Source: Streptomyces sp. H27-C3
GTDB taxonomy: Bacteria > Actinomycetota > Actinomycetes > Streptomycetales > Streptomycetaceae
Length of the DNA stretch: 64,000 bases
Reading direction: 5' to 3'
Assembly: GCF_030063415.1 (NCBI RefSeq)
Contig: NZ_JASITA010000022.1
Coordinates: 1 to 64,000 of the forward strand
Of this stretch, positions 1-7,010 are shown piece by piece (the first letter of the stretch is position 1; every line of letters begins with the position of its first letter). The notes under the pieces were generated by a model. The model ran no database searches, was not told the origin of the DNA, and saw only the letters and a list, made by a program, of their open reading frames with translations. The translations under genes and the position numbers were made by a program.

Positions 1-645
1 CGCGTCCGGGCCCGGGGGGAGCCCGGCCGGCCGGCGTGGGCCAGGGGGCGCAGGCCGCCAGTCCTCCGGGGGCGCCGTCGCGTCCCAGGCGGCGCGGCCC
101 TCGGCCTGGTGGTGGGGTGCCGGGCTGGGGCCCGGGCGCCAGGCCTCCGGCGGCGCGGCTCCCGGGTGCGGGGCTGCGGGAGTGTCGGGCGGCGGGGGCG
201 AGGTGGGCGCCTCGGGCGGGGCGGACCGAGTGGGCGTCGCGGGCCGTGCGGGTGCGTCGATCCGGGCGGACGCCTGCGGGGGCTCCGGCGGCTCCCAGGG
301 AGCGCGCTGGCGCGGCATGACCGGCGGTGCCGGAGGCTGTGGAGGCGGCGTCAGTGAGGCCGGTGCAGGTGGCGTCAGCTCCGGTGGGGGCGACGGCTCC
401 GGTGGTTTCAGCTCCGGGGGTGGCCTCGACGACACCGGAGCCATTGGAGCCCGTGGTCCCGGTGTCGTCGAGGCCGCCGGCGGCTCCGCTGCCGGTGGTC
501 CCACCGTGCCCACCGCGGAGTCGAATCTGTCGTCCAGAGTGTCGCCCGCCGGGGCGGGGCCCGTGTCCGGAGTGGTCTCGTCGTCGTACAGCCGACTCCA
601 CCACTCGTCCTCGTGCGTGGCGCGCCTCTCCCCCTGCTGGCTCAT
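1..645 (-). CDS. Proline-rich hypothetical protein, N-terminal part
   Basis: The frame is open from an ATG at 645 to the window edge (215 codons, no stop), so the protein continues beyond position 1. The first 45 residues are charged and ordered-looking (MSQQGERRATHEDEWWSRLY followed by an acidic DDET). After that the sequence becomes almost pure Pro/Ala/Glu/Ser, typical of the cytoplasmic linker of actinobacterial membrane proteins whose transmembrane part follows later. A purine-rich AAGGGG lies just before the ATG. The open frame on both strands here is a composition effect, but the clean N-terminus on the minus strand favours this reading. I do not recognise a function. Confidence 0.6.
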   Translation of the reverse strand, partial: MSQQGERRATHEDEWWSRLYDDETTPDTGPAPAGDTLDDRFDSAVGTVGPPAAEPPAASTTPGPRAPMAPVSSRPPPELKPPEPSPPPELTPPAPASLTPPPQPPAPPVMPRQRAPWEPPEPPQASARIDAPARPATPTRSAPPEAPTSPPPPDTPAAPHPGAAPPEAWRPGPSPAPHHQAEGRAAWDATAPPEDWRPAPPGPRRPAGLPPGPDA

Positions 646-691
646 GCCCCTTATTGTCCACCGCGAAGGCCGTACGAAAACGGGTCATCAG

Positions 692-746
692 GAAAAAGTC
701 GTCCGCCGGGCGACCCCACCCCCCACGGGAAGGACGCCCGGCGGAC
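692..746 (-). terminator. Rho-independent terminator downstream of the S8 remnant
   Basis: A perfect 12-bp inverted repeat (701-712 with 735-746, arm GTCCGCCGGGCG) is followed on the minus strand by a T-run (GACTTTTT, 692-700). It starts 10 bp beyond the stop codon of the decayed S8 peptidase gene. Stem plus U-tract is the classical layout and is unusual in being so canonical in a GC-rich genome. Confidence 0.8.
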
Positions 747-755
747 GGGTCGTGG

Positions 756-1655
756 CTAACGCACGTCGCACGCGCGCACCACGAGCTGAGTGACGGAGTT
801 GCCCTTGGCGTCCGTCAGTTCGGTCTTCGGCGTGACCGGCTTGCCCGTCGCGCCCGCGTGGTTCACGGTCGCGGTCCAGGTGCCGGACTGCTGCCCGACC
901 TCGGCCTCGGTCCAGGTCGCGCCGCCGTCGTTAGGAGTACGAGAGCTTCGCCGCCGTCAGAGTTCCAGGCGTGCAGCCCGCATGGCCGCTCACACTGAGG
1001 GCGATCTCCTGACCGTCCTGTGCGGGGAGCGTCTTACGGCCGTCCCCCGGGAGTTGGTAGCCCGGAAAGAGCAGCGGCACCCCTTGGGAGTAGGCGCTCT
1101 CGTCGAGCTCGGAACGGAACTTCCAGACCGTCCGCGTCTCGGTGGAGCGCTTCCAGACTGCCGCGGGCTGCCCGAACTTGGTGGTGGGCGGCGCCCATTC
1201 GTACTCGGCTTCCTCTGACGGTACGTCGAAGACTCCGAATGGGTAAGGAGATTCACCGATCATCTCACCGTCGCGGCTCAACTGCATCGATCCGATGTCG
1301 CCGAAGGAACCGGCCAGGCCGACATGTTCGCTGTCGCCCCAGAACGCGGGGGCGACCCCGATCCAGGAAGCCGCCCCGGCGCCACCGTCGTTGAGCACCT
1401 TGTTGAGGAGGTCGGCGCCGGGCGCCACGCCCTTCTTCTTTCGTCGCTCGCCGCGCCCGAGCCGCCCACCGTGGAGATGGTGTGGGTGCCGTGGCCCTGG
1501 CGGTCTTCGGTGGAGGGCGAGTCGGTGAAGTTCTCGGCGGCGGTGATGCGGCCCTTGAGGTCGGGGTGCTCTGCGTCCGCGCCGGTGTCGAGCACGGCGA
1601 CCTTGGTGCCCGTGCCGTCGTAGCCCGCGGCCCAGGCCAGCACCGCTCCCCCCAT
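756..1655 (-). pseudogene. Secreted S8 (subtilisin-like) peptidase, decayed remnant
   Basis: Pieces of a large secreted subtilase are readable on the minus strand but in three frames. From about 1650 to 1440 there is AAGYDGTGTKVAVLDTGAD (catalytic Asp) and RQGHGTHT (catalytic His). A one-base loss near 1438 shifts to a frame reading MAPGADLLNKVLNDGG, which then jumps directly into a C-terminal-type region (WGDSEHVGLAGSFG, SELDESAYSQGVPLLF). A one-base gain at about 931 shifts again to the true C-terminus ending RACDVR. The signal peptide, propeptide and the segment with the catalytic Ser are absent, so this cannot be a working protease. Intact relatives are about 1,100-1,200 residues, from memory. 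The terminator beyond the stop is still intact. Confidence 0.85.
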
Positions 1656-1835
1656 GCCATTCCGCACATAAGGTGCAAACGCCCTATGTGTAGAAGCTGT
1701 TGGTGCTGCGGTGGCGCCACATTGGCAGAGGGACGGGTGGTGCAAGGATGATGTGTGCGGCGGGATTGTGCCGTGGCCGATTTCCGCCACGACCGCCACG
1801 ACCTGCCAGATCCGCGTCCGGGGAGGGGTCCAGGA

Positions 1836-2882
1836 GTGCTGGGAGCCATAGGTCTCGATGAGGCACAGGAGTCGACGTACCGCGCGCTCGTCGCCGTCGG
1901 CGCCGGGGAGGTGCCCGACCTCGCCCACCGGCTGGCGCTCCCCGAGGCCGATACGGAGCGGGCGCTGCGCCGCCTGGAGAGCCATGGGCTCGCCGCCCAG
2001 TCCTCCGCCCGCACGGGGCGCTGGGTGGCGGCGCCGCCGGGGGTCGCCCTCGGCGCGCTCCTCACCCAGCAGCGGCACGAGCTGGAGCAGGCAGAGCTGG
2101 CGGCGACGCTGCTCGCCGAGGAGTACCGCTCGGAGGCGGCCGAGCCGGCCGTGCACGATCTGGTCGAGGTGGTGACGGGCGCGAGCGCGGTCGCCCACCG
2201 CTTCCTGCAACTGCAGCTGGGCGCGTCGAGCGAGGTGTGCGCGCTGGTGACCGGGCGGCCGAACGTGGTGGCCGGGCGGGACAGCGAGGCGGAGAAGCGG
2301 GCGGCGGCGCGCGGGGTGACGTATCGCGTGGTCATCGAGCGCGAGGTGCTGGCGCTGCCGACCGGCATCAGCGAGCTGGCCGCCGCGCTGGGGCGCGAGG
2401 AGCAGGTCCGGGTGGTGGAGAAGGTGCCGACCAAGCTGGTCGTCGCCGACCGCACGCTGGCGATGGTGCCGCTGACCGGGCGCGGCGCGGAGCCGGCGGC
2501 GCTCGTCGTCCATGCCAGCGGGCTGCTGGAGTCGCTGATGGGGCTCTTCGAGGCGGTGTGGCGCGAGGCGCTGCCGCTGCGGCTCGGGGAGGGCGACGGC
2601 GTGGCGGAGGAACCGGGCCGGGGGCCCGACGCCACGGACCTCCAGGTGCTTTCGCTGCTGCTCGCCGGGATGACGGACGCGAGCGTGGCCAAGCAGCTGG
2701 AACTGGGGCTGCGGACCGTGCAACGCCGGGTGAAGGGGCTGATGGAGCTGGCGGGCGTGACGACCCGGCTGCAACTGGGCTGGCACGCGTACGAGCGGGG
2801 CTGGGTGGCGCGGGACCGGCCGGGCGGGGACGGCCGCGGCGGCGCGGGACCGGCCGGGAGCGGCCCGCCCCGGCTCGCTTGA
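1836..2882 (+). CDS. TrmB/LuxR-type transcriptional regulator
   Basis: A DNA-binding regulator of about 348 residues. The N-terminus (GLDEAQESTYRALVAVG, then a winged helix with a VPDLAHRLALPEADTERALRRL recognition region) matches TrmB-type helix-turn-helix domains. The C-terminus has a LuxR/GerE-like helix-turn-helix (DLQVLSLLLAGMTDASVAKQL, then RTVQRRVKGLMELAGV). The GTG at 1836 has a GGAGGGG stretch 6-11 bp upstream and begins exactly where homology begins; in-frame ATG codons further upstream lack this. It is divergent from the dead S8 peptidase gene, and regulators of this type often sit beside such peptidases. If it controlled that gene it has lost its target. Ligand unknown. Confidence 0.85.
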   Translation: MLGAIGLDEAQESTYRALVAVGAGEVPDLAHRLALPEADTERALRRLESHGLAAQSSARTGRWVAAPPGVALGALLTQQRHELEQAELAATLLAEEYRSEAAEPAVHDLVEVVTGASAVAHRFLQLQLGASSEVCALVTGRPNVVAGRDSEAEKRAAARGVTYRVVIEREVLALPTGISELAAALGREEQVRVVEKVPTKLVVADRTLAMVPLTGRGAEPAALVVHASGLLESLMGLFEAVWREALPLRLGEGDGVAEEPGRGPDATDLQVLSLLLAGMTDASVAKQLELGLRTVQRRVKGLMELAGVTTRLQLGWHAYERGWVARDRPGGDGRGGAGPAGSGPPRLA

Positions 2883-2918
2883 CCTGCGAGAACGCTCCGG
2901 CTCCTGCACGCTTGACAG

Positions 2919-3401
2919 ATGGGTGCATGGCAGCTTGTCGCGGTCGGCCTGGTGCTGCTGCTGGGTCTGCTCGGCGTGCTCGTCCCCGGTGTACCGGGTC
3001 AGGCGATCGTGTGGGCGGCCGTGCTGTGGTGGTCGCTGGCAGCCCCGACGAGCCTCGCCTGGGGCGTCCTGATCGGCGCGACGGCCGTGTTGCTGCTCAA
3101 CCAGGCGCTGAAACCGCTGTTGCCGAGCCGCCGACGCAATGCGTCGGGGGCTCCCTCGCGCACGCTGCTCGTGGGCGGGCTCGCCGGGATCGCCGGTTTC
3201 TTCCTGGTGCCGGTGGTGGGCGGCATCGCGGGGTTCGTCGGGGGAATCTACGGGGCGGAGCGGGCGCGGCTCGGCAGCCACCGGGGCGGCTGGGCCTCCA
3301 CGCGCACGGTCATGCGCGCCGTCGGCCTTCCGGTGCTGGTGGAGCTGTTCGCGTGCCTGCTGGTGGTGGGGGCGTGGCTGGGGGCGGTGATCTGGGGCTG
3401 A
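2919..3401 (+). CDS. DUF456 family membrane protein
   Basis: A 160-residue, very hydrophobic protein with about four membrane segments and the glycine-rich pattern GLLGVLVPGVPGQ near residue 20 and LVGGLAGIAGFFLVPVVGGIAGFVGG near residue 90 that marks DUF456 proteins. Function in the membrane is not known to me. The start ATG has no evident Shine-Dalgarno sequence; a TTGACA lies 2 bp upstream of it, so translation may be coupled to the preceding regulator gene (37 bp gap) or initiate in an unusual way. It lies downstream of the regulator on the same strand. Confidence 0.85.
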   Translation: MGAWQLVAVGLVLLLGLLGVLVPGVPGQAIVWAAVLWWSLAAPTSLAWGVLIGATAVLLLNQALKPLLPSRRRNASGAPSRTLLVGGLAGIAGFFLVPVVGGIAGFVGGIYGAERARLGSHRGGWASTRTVMRAVGLPVLVELFACLLVVGAWLGAVIWG

Positions 3402-3476
3402 GGGGAAGCGAAGTACGCGCGAGGCCTAGGCCCTCGGGCCGATGTGGGTGGTCAACGGGCGTGTGAGGGTGGCCCC

Positions 3477-3848
3477 ATGACCGCTTTCAGCGAAACAGAA
3501 CGCGCGTATCTCAAGACCCAGCGCCTGGGACGAATGGCCACGGTCGACGCCAAGGGGCAGCCGCAGGCCAACCCGGTCGGCTTCTTCCCGCAGGACGACG
3601 GCACGATCCTGGTGGGCGGCCATGCCCTGGGCACGACGAAGAAGTGGCGCAACCTCCAGGCGAATTCCAAGGTCGCCCTGGTGGTCGACGACATCGTGAG
3701 CTTCCAGCCGTGGGCGGTGCGCGGGGTGGACATCCGGGGTGAGGCGGAGCTGCTGACCGGGCCGCACGAGCTGGGCCCGCACTTCAGTGACGAGATCATC
3801 CGGATCCACCCGAACAAGATCCACAGCTGGGGCCTGGACACGCCGTGA
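3477..3848 (+). CDS. PPOX-class F420/flavin-dependent enzyme
   Basis: A 123-residue split-barrel protein. The N-terminus (FSETERAYLKTQRLGRMATVDAKGQPQANPVGF) and the central GGHALGTTKKWRNLQANSKVALVVDD, with RGVDIRGEAELLTG after it, match the small PPOX-class F420-dependent proteins of actinobacteria, which bind F420 or flavin and reduce or hold small substrates. The ATG at 3477 begins at the homology start; a longer frame upstream adds only low-quality residues. It stands alone, convergent with the alkA-type gene. Confidence 0.85.
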   Translation: MTAFSETERAYLKTQRLGRMATVDAKGQPQANPVGFFPQDDGTILVGGHALGTTKKWRNLQANSKVALVVDDIVSFQPWAVRGVDIRGEAELLTGPHELGPHFSDEIIRIHPNKIHSWGLDTP

Positions 3849-4003
3849 CGGGGAAATCTGGGCGGACGAACACGCCGCTCCCCACTTGCCGAGCGGCCCC
3901 GGAGACTGCCGCGCCGCCCCTCGGTGACCCGGCGGCCGGCGGGGCGTCGCCCGGGTGACCGGCGCACCCCGGCACCCCACAACCGGCCGCCGCTCGCCCC
4001 TAA

Positions 4004-4023
4004 TACTGCAACCGCATGCAGTA
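4004..4023. terminator. Weak stem-loop between convergent genes
   Basis: A 7-bp perfect stem (TACTGCA / TGCAGTA, 6-nt loop) lies one base outside the stop codon of the minus-strand Ada-AlkA gene and downstream of the plus-strand PPOX gene. It is short and lacks a clear U-tract, so a terminator role is only plausible. The rest of 3849-4024 shows nothing else. Confidence 0.35.
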
Positions 4024-4024
4024 C

Positions 4025-5422
4025 CTAAGCCGCACTCCCCGGATCCGCCGCCCAATGGTGGCGCATCGCGTACGAGCGCCAGGGGCGCCAGGCTTCCGCG
4101 TCCGGCTCCCCGGACGGTGCCACATCGGGGTCGCCGAGCGCCCGCATCCGGATCAGGCCCGCGGTCCTGGCGGTGATCCCGGGCAGCGTCAGGAGTGCCT
4201 GTTCGGCCTCCTCTCGGTCGGCGCCCGGATCGAGGCGTACAGCGCCGTCGGCGAGCGCGGTCGCGAGGGCGCGCAGCGCGGGGTCGTCGGCCCCGGTGAG
4301 GGCGCCGGGCTCGGGGAAGAGGTGGGTGAGGGCGCCGCACGGGAGGTCCAGAGCCTTCCCGTACGTCTCGACCAGCCGTACGGCGTCATTCTGGCCGACC
4401 AGGGTCCGTACCGCCAGCTCGTCCGGGTCTGCGGCGCCGGGTGAGCGCAGTCCGGGGCGGGCGGCGACGAGCGGTGCGAGGCGGGGGTCGGCGCCGAGCC
4501 GCTCGTCGACGGCGTACGGGTCGGCGTCCAGGTCGAAGAGCCTGCGCAGCCGCTGTACGGCGGTGGTGAGGTCCCGCAGGTCGGTGAGGTGGATCCGGGC
4601 GTCGAGCCAGCCGCTGTGCGGCGCTTCGTTCACGGCGGCCATGCCTGTGCCGTAGGGCAGCCGCAGGGTGCGCCGGTAGGTGCGGGCGCCGGGCTCGCCG
4701 ATGACCTCCTCGACGCGGGGCAGTGCTTCGCGGGCGAGGAGGCCGAACACCTCGCGGGCCGCGTACGCCCCCCGGTACGCGAGCCGCAGCGGGATCCCGG
4801 CCGCGAGGGCGGGCGCGCCGGTGCTGTCGGCCGCCCTCGCCCCCGCGCCGCCGCCCGTCCCGGTGCCCGCCTCCACGCGCAGCGCGCTCGGGGTGCGGGC
4901 GTAGATCTGCCGGATGGTGTCGTTGAACTGCCGCACGCTCGCGAAGCCCGAGGCGAACGCGATCTCCGTGATGGGCAGCCCGGTGGTCTGGAGCAGCACT
5001 CGGGCGGTGTGCGAGCGCTGCGCGCGGGCCAGCGCGACGGGTCCGGCCCCCAGCTCGCCGGTGAGCTGGCGCTGCACCTGCCGGGTGCTGTAGCCGAGCC
5101 GACCGGCCAGGCCGGGCACGCCCTCGCGGTCCACGATTCCGTCGCCGATCATGCGCATGGCACGGCCGACGACATCGGCGCGCGCGTTCCAGTCGGCGGA
5201 GCCGGGTACGGCGTCGGGGCGGCAGCGGCGGCAGGCCCGGAAGCCGTTGCCCTGAGCGGCGGCCGCGGTCGGATAGAAGCGGACGTTCTTGCGCTTCGGC
5301 GTGACGGCGGGGCAGCTCGGGCGGCAGTAGATGCCGGTGGTCGCGACGGCGAAGAAGAACTCGCCGTCGAAACGCGCGTCGCGGCTGCTGACCGCCTCGT
5401 ACCTGGTCTCTTCGTCCATCAC
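4025..5422 (-). CDS. alkA: Ada-type methyl-sensor / AlkA DNA glycosylase fusion
   Basis: 465 residues joining adaptive-response functions. Residues 1-80 are an Ada zinc domain with Cys33, Cys37, Cys64 and Cys67 (YCRPSC, CRRC); one Cys takes methyl groups from phosphotriesters. About 85-165 is an AraC-type helix-turn-helix (STRQVQRQLTGELG, ITEIAFASGFASVRQFNDTIRQIY). About 205-465 is an AlkA-like 3-methyladenine DNA glycosylase with a helix-hairpin-helix (LPGITARTAGLIRMRALGD). This arrangement is well known in actinobacteria and couples sensing of alkylation to base excision. The stretch after the hairpin, where E. coli AlkA has its catalytic Asp, is short and atypical (GDPDVAPSGEPDAEAWRPWRSYAM). 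It is followed by no operon partner. Confidence 0.9.
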   Translation of the reverse strand: MMDEETRYEAVSSRDARFDGEFFFAVATTGIYCRPSCPAVTPKRKNVRFYPTAAAAQGNGFRACRRCRPDAVPGSADWNARADVVGRAMRMIGDGIVDREGVPGLAGRLGYSTRQVQRQLTGELGAGPVALARAQRSHTARVLLQTTGLPITEIAFASGFASVRQFNDTIRQIYARTPSALRVEAGTGTGGGAGARAADSTGAPALAAGIPLRLAYRGAYAAREVFGLLAREALPRVEEVIGEPGARTYRRTLRLPYGTGMAAVNEAPHSGWLDARIHLTDLRDLTTAVQRLRRLFDLDADPYAVDERLGADPRLAPLVAARPGLRSPGAADPDELAVRTLVGQNDAVRLVETYGKALDLPCGALTHLFPEPGALTGADDPALRALATALADGAVRLDPGADREEAEQALLTLPGITARTAGLIRMRALGDPDVAPSGEPDAEAWRPWRSYAMRHHWAADPGSAA

Positions 5423-5511
5423 TCCCTCAGTGTGCGCCCGCCGCGGACTCCGGGCTCGCGGGATTCGGACACCACGTACGGGTGCGCGCGGCGGGATCCT
5501 CGAACCCGCGT

Positions 5512-5557
5512 TTCAAGCGCCGGGCAGACCCGGAATCGGGCCTGCCCGGCGCTTGAA
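5512..5557. terminator. Long stem-loop terminator of rsgA
   Basis: A 16-bp perfect inverted repeat (TTCAAGCGCCGGGCAG at 5512-5527 with its complement at 5542-5557) whose loop can itself pair (CCCG/CGGG). It begins 5 bp beyond the rsgA stop on the minus strand and separates rsgA from the alkA promoter region. No U-tract follows, which is usual for Streptomyces terminators. Confidence 0.75.
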
Positions 5558-5561
5558 CGGG

Positions 5562-6752
5562 TCAGCGGTGACGGCCCCGCTTGGCCTCCATCGCGGCCCG
5601 GCCCTGCGCGGACCTCATCCGCCACTCACGGCCGATCTCGGCGCGCACCCTGACGTCGGTCTTGGCGGCGATGTGGCGGTTCTCCCGCAGCAGCTTGCGG
5701 TAGCTCTCCAGCCGGCGTTCCGGCAGTGAGCCGTCGGCCAGGGCGGCGAGCACCGCGCAGCCCGGCTCCGCCTCGTGGGCGCAGTCGTGGAACCTGCACG
5801 ATGCGCCCAGGTCCTCGATCTCCGAGAAGACCTGTCCGACGCCCGCCTCGGCGTCCCACAGCCCGACCCCGCGCAGTCCCGGCGTGTCGATGAGTGTTCC
5901 CCCGCCGGGCAGGGCCAGCAGGTTGCGGGTGGTGGTGGTGTGCCGGCCCTTGCCGTCCACGTCACGGATGGCTCGCACATCCATCATGTCCTCGCCGAGC
6001 AGGGCGTTGGCGAGGGTGGACTTGCCCGCGCCCGACACCCCGAGCAGCACACTCGTACCGCCGGAGATCATGGCGGCGAGTACGTCGATGCCGTCGCCCG
6101 TCGCGGCGCTGACGGGCAGCACCTGCACGCCGGGCGCGGTGGCCGCGACATCCTCGACGAGGTAGGAGAGCCCGGTGGCGTCCGGCACCATGTCTGCCTT
6201 GGTGAGCACGACGACCGGCTGGGCCAGGCTCTCCTTCGACGGCGTCGCTCCGCGCAACAGCGCGTCGCCGCTGGAGCTGGACATCGCGAGCGCGAGGAAC
6301 CGCTCGATGCGCCCGAGGTCGAGCTCGGCCGTGAGGGACACACAGATGACGATGTGGTCGATGTTGGTGGCCAGCACCTGACCTTCGGAGCGCTTGGACG
6401 AGGCGGACCGCACAAAGGCGGTACGCCGCGGCAGGAGCGTCCGTACGTACTGCGGATCGCCGACCGGGTCGACGGCGACCCAGTCGCCGGTGCACACGAC
6501 CTTCATCGGGTCGCGCGGCACCACGAATTCGGTGTCGGCGCGGACGGTGCCGGCCGGGGTGACGATGTCGCACCGGCCGCGGTCGACCCGTACGACCCGG
6601 CCGGGCCGCAGGCCCTGCGCGGCGTACGGGGCGAATTCGGTGGCCCAGTCCTCGTCCCAGCCGTAGGCGGCGAGAGCACGCCGGTCGTCGGGCTCGGCGG
6701 AAGTACCGGAGGTGGAGGGGGTGTTGAGCGAAGCGTTGAACGATCTGGACAA
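5562..6752 (-). CDS. rsgA: Ribosome small-subunit-dependent GTPase A
   Basis: A 396-residue circularly permuted GTPase acting in late 30S subunit maturation. An OB-fold occupies roughly residues 40-130. The GTPase motifs then come in the permuted order typical of the family: VVLTKADM (G4) before GVSGAGKST (G1) and DTPGLRG (G3). A C-terminal zinc knuckle (CRFHDCAHEAEPGC) follows. A 60-70 residue N-terminal extension with low-complexity start is normal in actinobacteria. The gene is preceded by a small ORF with a strong ribosome-binding site and followed by a stem-loop, suggesting a one-gene transcription unit. Confidence 0.95.
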   Translation of the reverse strand: MSRSFNASLNTPSTSGTSAEPDDRRALAAYGWDEDWATEFAPYAAQGLRPGRVVRVDRGRCDIVTPAGTVRADTEFVVPRDPMKVVCTGDWVAVDPVGDPQYVRTLLPRRTAFVRSASSKRSEGQVLATNIDHIVICVSLTAELDLGRIERFLALAMSSSSGDALLRGATPSKESLAQPVVVLTKADMVPDATGLSYLVEDVAATAPGVQVLPVSAATGDGIDVLAAMISGGTSVLLGVSGAGKSTLANALLGEDMMDVRAIRDVDGKGRHTTTTRNLLALPGGGTLIDTPGLRGVGLWDAEAGVGQVFSEIEDLGASCRFHDCAHEAEPGCAVLAALADGSLPERRLESYRKLLRENRHIAAKTDVRVRAEIGREWRMRSAQGRAAMEAKRGRHR

Positions 6753-6812
6753 GGGGAACCCTTCGGAGGGTGGCCCCGGCGGCGCGCTCGGCGCGCGGAA
6801 AACGGATGGGTG

Positions 6813-6872
6813 TCAGCCGGAGACCACAGGGATGGAAACGGTGATGAACTCCTGAATGCGGGTGACATTCAT
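6813..6872 (-). CDS. Possible 19-residue leader peptide upstream of rsgA
   Basis: An ATG at 6872 with a near-perfect Shine-Dalgarno AGGAGGTGA 8 bases upstream opens a 19-residue frame, MNVTRIQEFITVSIPVVSG, ending 60 bp before the rsgA start. Between its stop and rsgA are GC-rich repeats (GCGCGC...GCGCGC) that could form alternative stems. The ribosome-binding site is stronger than that of most genes here, arguing that the peptide is really translated. Whether it regulates rsgA by attenuation or translational coupling is inference. I do not recognise the peptide. Confidence 0.5.
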   Translation of the reverse strand: MNVTRIQEFITVSIPVVSG

Positions 6873-7010
6873 CAATGCCCTCACCTCCTGTTTCTTCAAC
6901 GAACCGACACACCCCGGGACGACGCACCGCGTCGCTCGGCAACACGGAAAACCCTAGCCCCGCACCGGCGCCGGGTGCCAACCATTTATCGGTCGGCCCA
7001 CCGGGCCGCG

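Noticed and set aside
182..998. Overlapping long plus-strand frames at the window start
   Set aside because: Low-complexity Gly/Arg/Ala translations with no domains. The minus strand has a plausible N-terminus (MSQQGERRATHEDEWW) and an S8 C-terminus, so these are GC-composition shadows.
1278..3281. Minus-strand frames of 475 and 667 codons across the regulator and DUF456 gene
   Set aside because: Antisense to well-supported plus-strand genes. Only the short stretch 1440-1655 carries real S8 sequence, already given as pseudogene.
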